From positions 1-49,998 of the forward strand of contig NZ_AKJL01000259.1 in NCBI RefSeq assembly GCF_000282355.1: 49,998 nucleotides of DNA, in the 5' to 3' direction. The position numbers and the translations under genes are program-made. Under the pieces are notes generated by a model. It saw nothing but the letters and a program-made list of their open reading frames with translations. It was not told the origin of the DNA and did no database searches. Positions 25,604-33,939 of this stretch are shown in pieces. This DNA comes from Pseudomonas sp. GM49. Its GTDB lineage: Bacteria > Pseudomonadota > Gammaproteobacteria > Pseudomonadales > Pseudomonadaceae. The stretch's first letter is position 1, and each line of letters opens with the position of its first letter.

Positions 25604-27691
25604 TCAAATCTGATCCGCGTCGTGATAGAGCTGCGCAAAGCTCAGCAGACCGATTAGCTTCTCGATCTGAGCCAGAGACTTTTGCCTGGCTTTCCACACC
25701 GGCGTGACGACGAACTCCTTGGGGAGAGTTGAAAGATCCTGTTCCAGGACGAAGGCAAAAACCTGAAGTTTGCCATCCTTCACGGCGCAAACAACCTTCC
25801 AGAAGCGAGACGGGATCTGAACTCGCTCGGTTCCAGAAAACACTTCATCGTTGTCGGACAAAACCGGCCCGGCAAAAATGCAGTAACGCTCAGAATCCGC
25901 TTGCGACCCAATAAAGTTCTCTAGCTGTCCCCAAATACCACTCTTGCCGGTCTGGTTGAAATTTCCACGCTGAGGGGAGCAGTTGGTTACGTGGTAGGTA
26001 TCACCATTAGCCCGCTGAATTTGTTCAAAAGTTTTTCCCCAGCAGACATCTTCTCGACGAACAATGTGCCCCTTATCAAACGCACCATTGTCCTTGGTGT
26101 AAAACCGATCCGGAATCTGAAAACGCTCGTCAACGCGCGGGTCAAGAACCCACTTTTCCATTTCTCCTTTTTTGAGCAGACCTGTAAGTCCGGCCCGTGT
26201 GTAGTCATGCCCCGGTTGCGGTTGTACAACTTGCGTGCGGCCATCAACATTCGAGGCCGTGAAGATGGCCAGCTTTCTTTTCCGGTGCAAAACGACACTG
26301 AAGTGCTCGTAAGGAATGATTGAATCGCCACTCTTGGTTGGGGCGATCAACGACGGGTCATTGACCTCAGGGAGGGGGGTGTCGAGACCGAGAAAATTCA
26401 AATCGAAGCCAGTTCTGGTCGAGTAATCAATATCGATAATCGGCTCTTTGTAAGTCTCCGTCGCGACGCTCACATCTGTCATGTCTGCAGCAACATTGCC
26501 GGCCAGATTTCGCTGCGTCCCCAGCCCCAATCTTGCTGCGAGACCGGCAAATGGCTCACCCAGTTCAAGCACCAATGTCCCCAGTTCCAAACGCCCTCCC
26601 CCGGTAACGGACGCATAAACAGGTGTTGAAGCCGACGCAGGCGCAACTGAAGCAGGTTGCAGAGTAACCTCCTCGCTTCGACGAGAGGCGTGAAACGCGG
26701 TGGAAAGGATATCGCCCCCTTCCCGCGAGGCCACCAACTCTGCCAGATAGCCCTGGTTTTCTGGCGCCGCCTGATCAATGTGAGCGCAAATACTACTGAT
26801 ACGTATGCCTTCGTTGGCGGCCCACTCCACAAGCGAATCTTCAACACCATCAAGGCTGTCGACCGAAGAGCCGTCACGTAGCATCGGGCGGCCTGAAGCG
26901 TCTTTCTTCGGCACGCCTGAGTGGTGCAACGCCACTACCTGAAAACTATCGTTCAGAACCGCCGCACCACTGGAGCCGGGGGCCGTATCACTTCGGTACA
27001 AAAGCACGTCCGCCAGACTGTCTTCCATACATTCATTTTCCCGAATGGCCCATTGCCGAGGCGCACCACCAGGATGCTGGACAATCGTGAGCCATTCGCC
27101 TTTCACCGCCTTACCGCTGGTTGGCATCAACCGGTGGTAGCCGAAACGCGATAATGGTGTAGCTCCATCGACTGACTTGGGTTCCACTGCAACCAAGGCA
27201 AAGTCCAACTCGACGTTGTTAAAAAAATACAGGTCTGGCCGCAAATGAAATCGGTAGGTTGGTTCAGGATCGCCGGCCACGTTCATTCGATAGTTAAACT
27301 CTGCCAATGAGGGCGCAGCCTCTTCAGCGCTGCGCAAAACATGCTCATTGGTGAGTAGCAGTCGGGGCGACACCATGAACCCTGTTCCTGAACCCAGAGA
27401 TCGCCCATCTTGCCCACGAATCAGAATGCGACAAACCGGCATGCCCGCCAGCAGGGCCCGATCAAAAAAAAATTCGTCGACCAGATCGTTCGTCCCCATG
27501 ATCCGCTCTTGCTCGACTGAGGTTGGCCGAGCACCTCCGGCAGATAGAAAGGCTCGCCTCACTAACAGCTTGAGCGGTAAATCGTGAGCCTCAACCGTTG
27601 GTGCAGTGCTCAGTGGTTGTTTGCCGCCGCTCGCCGCCAAGGCGGCTCGTTGTGCGCTCAAATCCAGTTGGTGCTGACGAACGATGCCCAT
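25604..27691 (-). CDS. Trypsin-like serine protease fused to a DNA/RNA non-specific endonuclease
   Basis: 695 residues, no signal peptide. Residues about 85-260 are a trypsin-like fold with the whole triad visible: His117 (LLLTNEHVL), Asp163 (ELDFALVAV), Ser241 (TAPGSSGAAV). A Pro/Ala/Ser-rich linker follows (about 340-365). Residues about 450-690 are an NUC-type beta-beta-alpha-Me nuclease: DKGHIVRRED (Asp539, His542 as general base; D-K-G-H in place of the usual D-R-G-H) and NCSPQRGNFNQ...W..LE with Asn579 as the likely magnesium ligand. Having both catalytic sites in a cytosolic protein suggests a stress or phage-defence effector whose nuclease is kept in check or released by proteolysis. 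Its base composition is slightly lower in GC than its neighbours. The gene stands alone. Confidence 0.85.
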   Translation of the reverse strand: MGIVRQHQLDLSAQRAALAASGGKQPLSTAPTVEAHDLPLKLLVRRAFLSAGGARPTSVEQERIMGTNDLVDEFFFDRALLAGMPVCRILIRGQDGRSLGSGTGFMVSPRLLLTNEHVLRSAEEAAPSLAEFNYRMNVAGDPEPTYRFHLRPDLYFFNNVELDFALVAVEPKSVDGATPLSRFGYHRLMPTSGKAVKGEWLTIVQHPGGAPRQWAIRENECMEDSLADVLLYRSDTAPGSSGAAVLNDSFQVVALHHSGVPKKDASGRPMLRDGSSVDSLDGVEDSLVEWAANEGIRISSICAHIDQAAPENQGYLAELVASREGGDILSTAFHASRRSEEVTLQPASVAPASASTPVYASVTGGGRLELGTLVLELGEPFAGLAARLGLGTQRNLAGNVAADMTDVSVATETYKEPIIDIDYSTRTGFDLNFLGLDTPLPEVNDPSLIAPTKSGDSIIPYEHFSVVLHRKRKLAIFTASNVDGRTQVVQPQPGHDYTRAGLTGLLKKGEMEKWVLDPRVDERFQIPDRFYTKDNGAFDKGHIVRREDVCWGKTFEQIQRANGDTYHVTNCSPQRGNFNQTGKSGIWGQLENFIGSQADSERYCIFAGPVLSDNDEVFSGTERVQIPSRFWKVVCAVKDGKLQVFAFVLEQDLSTLPKEFVVTPVWKARQKSLAQIEKLIGLLSFAQLYHDADQI

Positions 27692-27868
27692 TCAATCTCT
27701 CCTTTATCTTCCCGGACGCGAGACTAGTGACGCGCTAGCAGTCAAAGGGTAGACGAGGAAGTGTCAGGCCATGAGCAGTGTTGATGGGTACTTCGCGAAA
27801 GGAAGAACAGGGCAAAGTCCAAGATTGAGCCTCTTGCCCATACACAGATATGGCCAGCCGAAGATCCA

Positions 27869-30640
27869 TCATTGAGGCTGATCAGCGGATTGATCATGCA
27901 AAGCCTTAAACCCGCGCTGCAAATCTTCGATCAACGCCGCGACATCTTCCAGGCCGATATGCAACCGCAACACAGGATTCATTGTGCGATCAGCCGTGCT
28001 GTTACGGTGTTGGGTATCGGCCAAGGTGATCAGACTTTCAAAACCACCCCAAGAAGCACCCAAACCGAATAGCTGCAGTGCATCAATAAAGCGCTCGACA
28101 TACGCGTCGTCCGCCTCGCTCAATTCAAAGGACAGCAAGCCGTTGCTGCCGGTGAAATCTCGCTGCCACAAGACGTGGCCAGGATGATCGGTCAAGGCCG
28201 GATGGAACACCCGTTTCACCTGCGGTTGCGCTTGCAACCAAAGAGCGACTTCCAAGGCCTGGCGCTCATGCACCTCCAGGCGTGGCGCCAACGTCCGGGC
28301 GCCTCGCAATACCAGATAAGCGTCGTCGGGGCTGACGGTCGCGCCAAAGGCATCGCTCATATTCATCATGGGCTGCCAGACTGCTTCACAGGTGCAGACA
28401 CTGCCCATGACCACATCACTGTGGCCGCTCAGGTACTTGGTCAGCGCCATGATCGAGATGTCCGCACCAAGTGTCAGCGGTCGGTACAGGTAACCAGAGC
28501 CCCAAGTATTATCGACGGCCAGCAAAATCCCTCGCGGTTTGCACAAGGCAGCGATGGCCGGCAAGTCGCACAGTTCATACAACAAAGAGCCTGGCACTTC
28601 GGTGTAGACCATTTTGGTGTTGGCTTGCAATTGAGCCTGCAAGTCACGGCCGTCCGGGGCGAAATAATTGACCTGAATACCGAAGGGCTGAAGAAACTCC
28701 CGTGCCAGACGCCGCACAGGTGCGTATACCGCGTCGGTGATCAGCACATGGTCGCCGGGGCGCAGGTAAGCGAGAAACGTCTGCGCGACCGCTGCCAACC
28801 CGGTACCGAACAAGCGAGTGCGATAACCCCCCTCCAGCTCGGTGACCAGGTCTTCGAGGGCAAACGCCGTTGGATTTCCGCGTGCTCCATAACTCAGCAC
28901 ACGCTCGCTATCACGGCGAGCTCGGGCGTCACGCATTTGCGCCAGGTTGTCGAACAGCACGGTGCTTAAGCGAGTGACCGGCACATTGACTGCGCGGCCG
29001 CCGGCACCCTGAGCCCGCGCCGAATGCACAAGGCGCGTACGCACCTGCGAATCCGAACGAGCGGGAGGTTGTAATGGCTTGAAACTGGCGATTTCCTCGT
29101 CGCTCATCTGCGCCAGCAAACCGATTTCCCAAGCCAGATACTGACGCGCCGCGTCTTTGTTGCCGCAGTGGCGGTCATGGGTAAAAAACAGAAAATCGAT
29201 GCATCGATCACTGGATGGCGTGTCCGGGTTTTCCTGCACGGCGAAACCCGCTGCACGCCAGGCCTCGAGCCCTCCGTCAAGCAGTTGCACCTGCGCACGC
29301 TGGGCGTGAGGTAATTCCTGTGCGGCGAGCGCAGCCAGTTGCGGATCATCGGCCAGTAACACCAGCGGTCGCTGTTCGCCCGCGACGTGTGACGCCAGCA
29401 ACGAGCGGATCGACCAGCTCGCGCCGACAATGTGCCCCTTGCGATAGGTCATGCTCGGACGAAGGTCGATCAGCGCGACGGCGTTATCTTTCAACGCATC
29501 AGAGAGTGCCCGTGCAGTGATCGTTGACAACTTTTCATGAGCGAGAACTTTACCCGCGGGTAACGCCAGGCCACTGCTCACGCCACCTTCCAGCACATAC
29601 GCCTCATGCCCCAATTGGCGCAGCCAACTCGCGACGATAGGCGCCCGTACACCATCGCTGTCGATCAGCACCAACCGCGCCTGACGCACGCCGATATACA
29701 GATCAGTCGATTGAACCAACTGACCGCCTGGCGTGTGTTGAGCACCGGGTAAACTGCCGGCGGCAAACTCTTCGGCGGTGCGCACGTCGCACAAAAACAG
29801 ACTGCGCCCGACGTCTGTGGCCCACTGCTCGACCTTTGCAGCCGTTACCGTTTTCACACCGGCCCGCTCCGCCAGTTGCGCGGCCGCCAGACGTTGCGCC
29901 GTTAGTGGTGCAACGGACACCGCATCGGCATAACGACGGCTGCTGCCATGCTCCAGTTGAAAGTCTTCCAGGTACCAGCCCTGGGTTCCGTTTTCCAACG
30001 CGAAGACCGGATTCTTCAAACCCAGGTTTATCAGCGTCTGCGCACCGATAATGCTACGGGTTCGACCAGCGCAATTGATCACGATTGGCGTGCTGTTGTC
30101 TGGCACCAGGTCATGGATTCGATAGCCCAGCTCGCCGTTCGGGCAGCACACTGAACCGGGAATGGTCATCTTGCGGTATTCATCGAACGGCCGGCCGTCG
30201 AGTACGACCAGTGGCTCGCCACGAGATTGCCAATCGGCCAATTGTTGCGCGGTGACATGCGGTGTATGACTGGCCTCTTCCACCAATTCGCCAAAAGCCT
30301 TGGACGGGACATGCACGCCGGCGAACAGTTGATAACCGGCGGCCTGCCAACCATCCGCACCGCCCTCCAGAACGTGCACGTTGCCATACCCCAACGCATG
30401 CAGGCGCCGGGCAGAACGCGAAGCGACATCACCGCCGTTCTGGTCATAGATCACCAGCCGCACCTGGGGATTCGGAGCAAGACGCAGCACCTCCAGCTCC
30501 AGTCGGCTGTAAGGCAGATTGACCCCGAAAAACAGATGGGCCTCGCCATACTGACCATGCTCGCGCACATCAAACAGGGCAATTTCCTGCCCATCAAACA
30601 GCCACTGCTGCAATTGCCCTGGGGTTACGGTCTGGCTCAT
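27869..30640 (-). CDS. Four rhodanese domains fused to a Cys/Met-metabolism PLP enzyme (MetC-like)
   Basis: 923 residues from ATG 30640; a longer frame upstream has no ribosome site and crosses a gene remnant. Rhodanese domains lie at about 8-105, 128-230, 265-360 and 375-468. Only the second keeps the sulfur-accepting cysteine (Cys190 in INCAGRTRS); the matching loops of the others read YDQNGGD, IDSDGVRA and LADDPQL. Residues about 530-915 are a cystathionine beta-lyase/gamma-synthase type fold: YGARGNPTAFALEDLVTELEGG, FGTGLAAVAQTFLAYLRPGDHVL, VDNTWGSGY, and PLP Lys735 in IMALTKYLSGHSDVVMG. Likely reaction: C-S cleavage of a sulfur amino acid, with sulfane sulfur passed to Cys190. It is the last gene of an operon with cysteine dioxygenase and an amino-acid ABC importer. 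Confidence 0.85.
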   Translation of the reverse strand: MSQTVTPGQLQQWLFDGQEIALFDVREHGQYGEAHLFFGVNLPYSRLELEVLRLAPNPQVRLVIYDQNGGDVASRSARRLHALGYGNVHVLEGGADGWQAAGYQLFAGVHVPSKAFGELVEEASHTPHVTAQQLADWQSRGEPLVVLDGRPFDEYRKMTIPGSVCCPNGELGYRIHDLVPDNSTPIVINCAGRTRSIIGAQTLINLGLKNPVFALENGTQGWYLEDFQLEHGSSRRYADAVSVAPLTAQRLAAAQLAERAGVKTVTAAKVEQWATDVGRSLFLCDVRTAEEFAAGSLPGAQHTPGGQLVQSTDLYIGVRQARLVLIDSDGVRAPIVASWLRQLGHEAYVLEGGVSSGLALPAGKVLAHEKLSTITARALSDALKDNAVALIDLRPSMTYRKGHIVGASWSIRSLLASHVAGEQRPLVLLADDPQLAALAAQELPHAQRAQVQLLDGGLEAWRAAGFAVQENPDTPSSDRCIDFLFFTHDRHCGNKDAARQYLAWEIGLLAQMSDEEIASFKPLQPPARSDSQVRTRLVHSARAQGAGGRAVNVPVTRLSTVLFDNLAQMRDARARRDSERVLSYGARGNPTAFALEDLVTELEGGYRTRLFGTGLAAVAQTFLAYLRPGDHVLITDAVYAPVRRLAREFLQPFGIQVNYFAPDGRDLQAQLQANTKMVYTEVPGSLLYELCDLPAIAALCKPRGILLAVDNTWGSGYLYRPLTLGADISIMALTKYLSGHSDVVMGSVCTCEAVWQPMMNMSDAFGATVSPDDAYLVLRGARTLAPRLEVHERQALEVALWLQAQPQVKRVFHPALTDHPGHVLWQRDFTGSNGLLSFELSEADDAYVERFIDALQLFGLGASWGGFESLITLADTQHRNSTADRTMNPVLRLHIGLEDVAALIEDLQRGFKALHDQSADQPQ

Positions 30641-30662
30641 AGGAGTTTCGCTCGAAAGAAGA

Positions 30663-30773
30663 TTATTGAAGCGCCAGAGAGCGCTCATTGGCCGCCAGTT
30701 CGCGGCCCTTCGCGTACGCATGCTGAATGGCTGGACGCGCCTTGAGGCGTTCGCGCCAGGCACTAAAGATCGA
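30663..30773 (-). pseudogene. Glutathione S-transferase C-terminal remnant
   Basis: Translating the minus strand between the dioxygenase stop and the rhodanese fusion gives about 36 residues, including the run WRERLKARPAIQHAYAKG, which is the usual tail of bacterial GSTs (W-x-x-R-x-x-x-RPA-x-x). It ends at a stop at 30663-30665. There is no start codon or N-terminal domain, and it is in frame with the dioxygenase gene, directly after its TGA. It is best read as the 3' scar of a lost GST gene. Confidence 0.6.
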
Positions 30774-31370
30774 TCATGCGTAAGCCTTGATCGACGGCGC
30801 CATTTGCGAGGCGTTGTAATTGAGAATGCGTCCGTCGGTCTCAACGCCATAGCGACCGTTGAGGGACTCCAGCGGCAGACCGTAGAGATGGAAATGCAAG
30901 GTCGCCTGCTCACCCTCGACGCGAATGCCGTGCAAGTCTTCACCGAGGAACGAGATCGACGTGCCGGGTTGCACGATCACTTCCTTTTCCAGGTGCAAGG
31001 TGGTGAACCCGGATTCGCGACCTTCGTCGTCACGGCGGTAAACGTAGTTGATCTCCTGGCCCTCGACGGCGCTGATGATCGCCCAGGTTTCGTGGTTGTG
31101 CGGGATCGTACTTTTGCCCGGCAACAGCGAGTTCAGGTACAGCGTTGGCGTATCGCCGTCGTCATTCAAACGGTAGCGAAACGCGGTACTGCCCTGCCCC
31201 GGCACCGGCGCCGGGAATTCGTCGAAATTGAACAGATCACGGCGCTCGGCCAGGGCTTCGAGCAGGGCAACGATTTCCACCAGCGCGGCACGGTCGACGC
31301 CGCGTTGATTGATGACGCGGATTTTCTTCAGGAAATCCTCGATGACGACGGCACGGTTAACGGTACTCAT
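30774..31370 (-). CDS. Cysteine dioxygenase type I-like cupin
   Basis: 198 residues, normal size for bacterial cysteine dioxygenase. The non-haem iron site is visible as His91 and His93 (TIPHNHETWAIIS) and His147 (LGEDLHGIRV), the three-His pattern of mammalian CDO His86/His88/His140. It oxidises cysteine, or a related thiol acid such as 3-mercaptopropionate, to the sulfinate with O2. Thiol dioxygenase subtypes cannot be separated by eye. The gene starts 17 bp downstream of the ABC ATPase stop and precedes the rhodanese-MetC fusion. Confidence 0.82.
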   Translation of the reverse strand: MSTVNRAVVIEDFLKKIRVINQRGVDRAALVEIVALLEALAERRDLFNFDEFPAPVPGQGSTAFRYRLNDDGDTPTLYLNSLLPGKSTIPHNHETWAIISAVEGQEINYVYRRDDEGRESGFTTLHLEKEVIVQPGTSISFLGEDLHGIRVEGEQATLHFHLYGLPLESLNGRYGVETDGRILNYNASQMAPSIKAYA

Positions 31371-31387
31371 GAACAGGCTCCTCGGTA

Positions 31388-32224
31388 TTAGACGGACAGG
31401 CTGTAGCGACCCAGGTTGGTCAGCAGGTAAGGGTCGTTGGCGACAACAGGACGGCGCCCCGGATCACCCGATGCATGGCGCAGGAACTCCCGGGTGCGCT
31501 CGCTGGTCGGGTGCTGAAAAATCTGAGCGGCGCTGCCGTGCTCAACGATCACGCCGTTTTCGGTGAAATAGACGATGTCGCTGATCTCTTCGGCGAAACG
31601 CATCTCGTGGGTGACCAGCACGCAAGTCATCCCTTCTTCGGTCAACTCGCGAATCACCGTCAGCACCTCGCCGACGGTTTCCGGGTCAAGGGCGGACGTC
31701 ACTTCATCGAACAGAATCAGTTCCGGTCGCATCGCCAGCGCCCGGGCAATTGCCACACGTTGTTGCTGGCCCCCGGACAGTTGTCCCGGATAGGCATCAG
31801 CCTTGTGCTCCATGCGCACTTTGGCCAGCAAGGCACGTGCCTCTTTTTCGGCATCGACCCGGCTGCGCCCCAACACCTTGCGCGGTGCTATCACCAGGTT
31901 CTCCAATACCGACAAATGCGGGAACAGGTTGTACTGCTGGAATACAAAACCCACGCGCTTGCGCAATTCGATGCGCTGGGCTTCCTGGGCCAGGGTGTGA
32001 ACCTCGGTGGCACCGACGCGGATGGTGCCGCGCTGCGCCTGCAACAGCCCGGTGATACAGCGCAGGATGGTCGACTTGCCAGAGCCCGACGGGCCGATGA
32101 TCGACACCGCCTGCCCCCGATGCACGTCGAGGTCGATGCCGTTGAGCACCGGGTTACTGCCAAACGACAGGTGCAGATCGCGCAGGCTCACCAGCGGCTC
32201 AGCGACGGTTTCAATAGAAGGCAT
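31388..32224 (-). CDS. Polar amino acid ABC transporter ATP-binding protein
   Basis: 278 residues. GlnQ/HisP-type NBD: Walker A GPSGSGKST, Q-loop VFQQYNLFPHLSVLENLVIAPRKVLGRSR, signature LSGGQQQRVAIARALAMRPELILFDEVTSALDPETVGEV. The C-terminus extends by about 25 residues (TREFLRHASGDPGRRP) beyond the usual end. It overlaps the upstream permease by 14 bp, showing translational coupling. Its partners are two permeases, so the importer is a heterodimer of the cystine/glutamine type. Confidence 0.93.
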   Translation of the reverse strand: MPSIETVAEPLVSLRDLHLSFGSNPVLNGIDLDVHRGQAVSIIGPSGSGKSTILRCITGLLQAQRGTIRVGATEVHTLAQEAQRIELRKRVGFVFQQYNLFPHLSVLENLVIAPRKVLGRSRVDAEKEARALLAKVRMEHKADAYPGQLSGGQQQRVAIARALAMRPELILFDEVTSALDPETVGEVLTVIRELTEEGMTCVLVTHEMRFAEEISDIVYFTENGVIVEHGSAAQIFQHPTSERTREFLRHASGDPGRRPVVANDPYLLTNLGRYSLSV

Positions 32225-32999
32225 AACGTCGCTCCAGGCGTTGGGTGAGACGGGAAATCGGGTAGCAGTAAGCGAAGAACAGCACCAGCAGGCTCAGGTA
32301 GATCACTACAGTGAAACCGGTCATGTTCACGGTGTTGCTGGCAATCTGTGCGGTGTCGATCACATCATGCACGCCCACCAGAGAGGCCAGCGCAGTGCCC
32401 ATGGTGATCACCGCATACAGGTTCATCCACGGTGGCAACATGCGCTTGAAGCACTGCGGCAGAATGATCGATCGGAATATTTGCCCCCGGGTAAAAGCCA
32501 GCGAGCGTGCGGCCTCCCATTGAGTGCTGGGGATCGAAGCGATGGCGCCACGGAAGATTTCCGCAACGTTGGCACTCGCCGGCAAGGCCAGGCCGATCGT
32601 CACTTTGACCCAGTCCGGAAACGACACGTGAGCGCTACCGATGTGGATCTCGAACGGGAACACGTAGGTAGTGAAATAGATCAGCACCAGCCAGGGTACA
32701 TTGCGGAAAATCTGCACCCAGATCCGCGCAGGCAGACTCATAAGACGTAGCGGCGACAACCCCAGCGCCCCAACCAGCAACCCCAGCAGCGAGCCCAATG
32801 CGATCGCGACCAGGCTGATTAGAATGTTCTGACCAAAGCCTGCGACCAGTGCCGGCGACCATTGCAGCAACGCCTTTAACACCGGACTTTGCGGGGCGAA
32901 CCACACCAACCAGAGCACGATGCAGACCAACAGCAGAAGTTTGCCGACATGCCGGCGCGGCCAGGCCACCGGTACGGTGACGGACGATTCAATGGCCAT
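32211..32999 (-). CDS. Polar amino acid ABC transporter permease 2
   Basis: 262 residues. HisMQ-family membrane protein: an N-terminal extension (SSVTVPVAWPRRHVGKLLLLVCIVLWLVWFAP), then the transmembrane domain with NILISLVAIALGSLLGLLVGAL, IFRNVPWLVLIYFTTYVFPF, and the EAA loop AEIFRGAIASIPSTQWEAARSLAFTRGQIFRSIILPQCF. It overlaps the genes on both sides (11 and 14 bp). Confidence 0.92.
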   Translation of the reverse strand: MAIESSVTVPVAWPRRHVGKLLLLVCIVLWLVWFAPQSPVLKALLQWSPALVAGFGQNILISLVAIALGSLLGLLVGALGLSPLRLMSLPARIWVQIFRNVPWLVLIYFTTYVFPFEIHIGSAHVSFPDWVKVTIGLALPASANVAEIFRGAIASIPSTQWEAARSLAFTRGQIFRSIILPQCFKRMLPPWMNLYAVITMGTALASLVGVHDVIDTAQIASNTVNMTGFTVVIYLSLLVLFFAYCYPISRLTQRLERRYAFY

Positions 33000-33723
33000 A
33001 GCCAGGCATCCTCAGGTGCGCTTCAAGGTAGCGCCCCACGCAATTGACAATAAAACTCAGCAGACCGAAAAAGCTCAGGATCAGAATCATCAGTTCCAGA
33101 ACGTTATCGCTCTGCGTCCAGATCATGATCGACGCGTAGGTGATGTCTGCGACGGCAATCGCCGAGGCGACGGCGGTCATCTTCACCAGGTCGATCAGGT
33201 TGTTGATCAGCGAAGGCAAAGCGAACCGCAGCGCCAGCGGCAGTTGCACGTTCCATAGCAACTGACGGCTGCTGAATGCCAACGAACTGGCCGCCTCCAG
33301 CGTCACCGCCGGTACAGCCTCGATACCGGCGCGCAGGGCCTCGGCATGGAAAGCGCCCTTGTGCAACGAGATCACGATCACCACCCAGGCGAACGGCGTC
33401 AGTGGGTTTGCTGCACCAACGGCTTGAGTGAGCAACATGTTCAATACGAGGAACGCGCAATACAGCTGCACCAGGGTCGGCGTGTTGCGGGTGACTTCGA
33501 CGAATACCCGCGCTGGTTTTTCCAGCCACGGATTGCCCGTCGTCAGCATCGCCGCCAGGCCGATCCCGGCGAGCAAACTGCCGACGATGGTAAACAGGCA
33601 CAACCACATCGTGGTCAACGCACCCTGCACCACGCTGCCGCGTTGATAGGCGTCCAGCAGGAAGTTGTAGTTCAGACCGAACCCGGCAGCCCAGTGGACG
33701 AAAAGTTCCAACCAATGACTCAT
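32989..33723 (-). CDS. Polar amino acid ABC transporter permease 1
   Basis: 244 residues. HisMQ-family: GALTTMWLCLFTIVGSLLAGIGLAAML, FVEVTRNTPTLVQLYCAFLVL, EAA loop AEALRAGIEAVPAVTLEAASSLAFSSRQLLWNVQLPLALRFALPSLINNLIDLVKMT. Its ATG overlaps the stop of a 52-codon gene upstream (ATGA), so it is probably translated by coupling to that gene. It forms the membrane channel with permease 2. Confidence 0.92.
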   Translation of the reverse strand: MSHWLELFVHWAAGFGLNYNFLLDAYQRGSVVQGALTTMWLCLFTIVGSLLAGIGLAAMLTTGNPWLEKPARVFVEVTRNTPTLVQLYCAFLVLNMLLTQAVGAANPLTPFAWVVIVISLHKGAFHAEALRAGIEAVPAVTLEAASSLAFSSRQLLWNVQLPLALRFALPSLINNLIDLVKMTAVASAIAVADITYASIMIWTQSDNVLELMILILSFFGLLSFIVNCVGRYLEAHLRMPGYGH

Positions 33724-33878
33724 GCTTCGCCCCGTAATTGCGCGCAGGCCCGGGCAATGCGACGTCTGGCTTCAGCGACGCTATTGATCGCGGTGGACAG
33801 GCGAAACCAGGACGACAATGCAACAACGCTGGCCAGGCACAGTGAGGTCAGGTTTTTAGTGGAAAAATGACGGTTCAT
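33720..33878 (-). CDS. Small predicted membrane protein, 52 residues
   Basis: A short frame of 52 codons sits between the binding-protein and permease-1 genes. It begins MNRHFSTKNLTSLCLASVVA, has one hydrophobic segment (about residues 10-26) and a basic, Arg/Ala-rich tail (EARRRIARACAQLRGEA). Its stop overlaps the permease start as ATGA, a common sign of real coupled translation. I do not recognise the family. It could be a small subunit or regulator of the transporter, or only a leader that couples translation. Confidence 0.55.
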   Translation of the reverse strand: MNRHFSTKNLTSLCLASVVALSSWFRLSTAINSVAEARRRIARACAQLRGEA

Positions 33879-33939
33879 GCGCGACTACCTTGAATAGCCG
33901 TCGCGCGATGCGGCGGCGTATTGAATACGACGAGGTGAA

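Noticed and set aside
27641..30943. Longer start for the rhodanese fusion (about 100 extra residues)
   Set aside because: The extension is Arg/Ser-rich, has no ribosome site and runs across the glutathione S-transferase remnant and the cysteine dioxygenase end in another frame.
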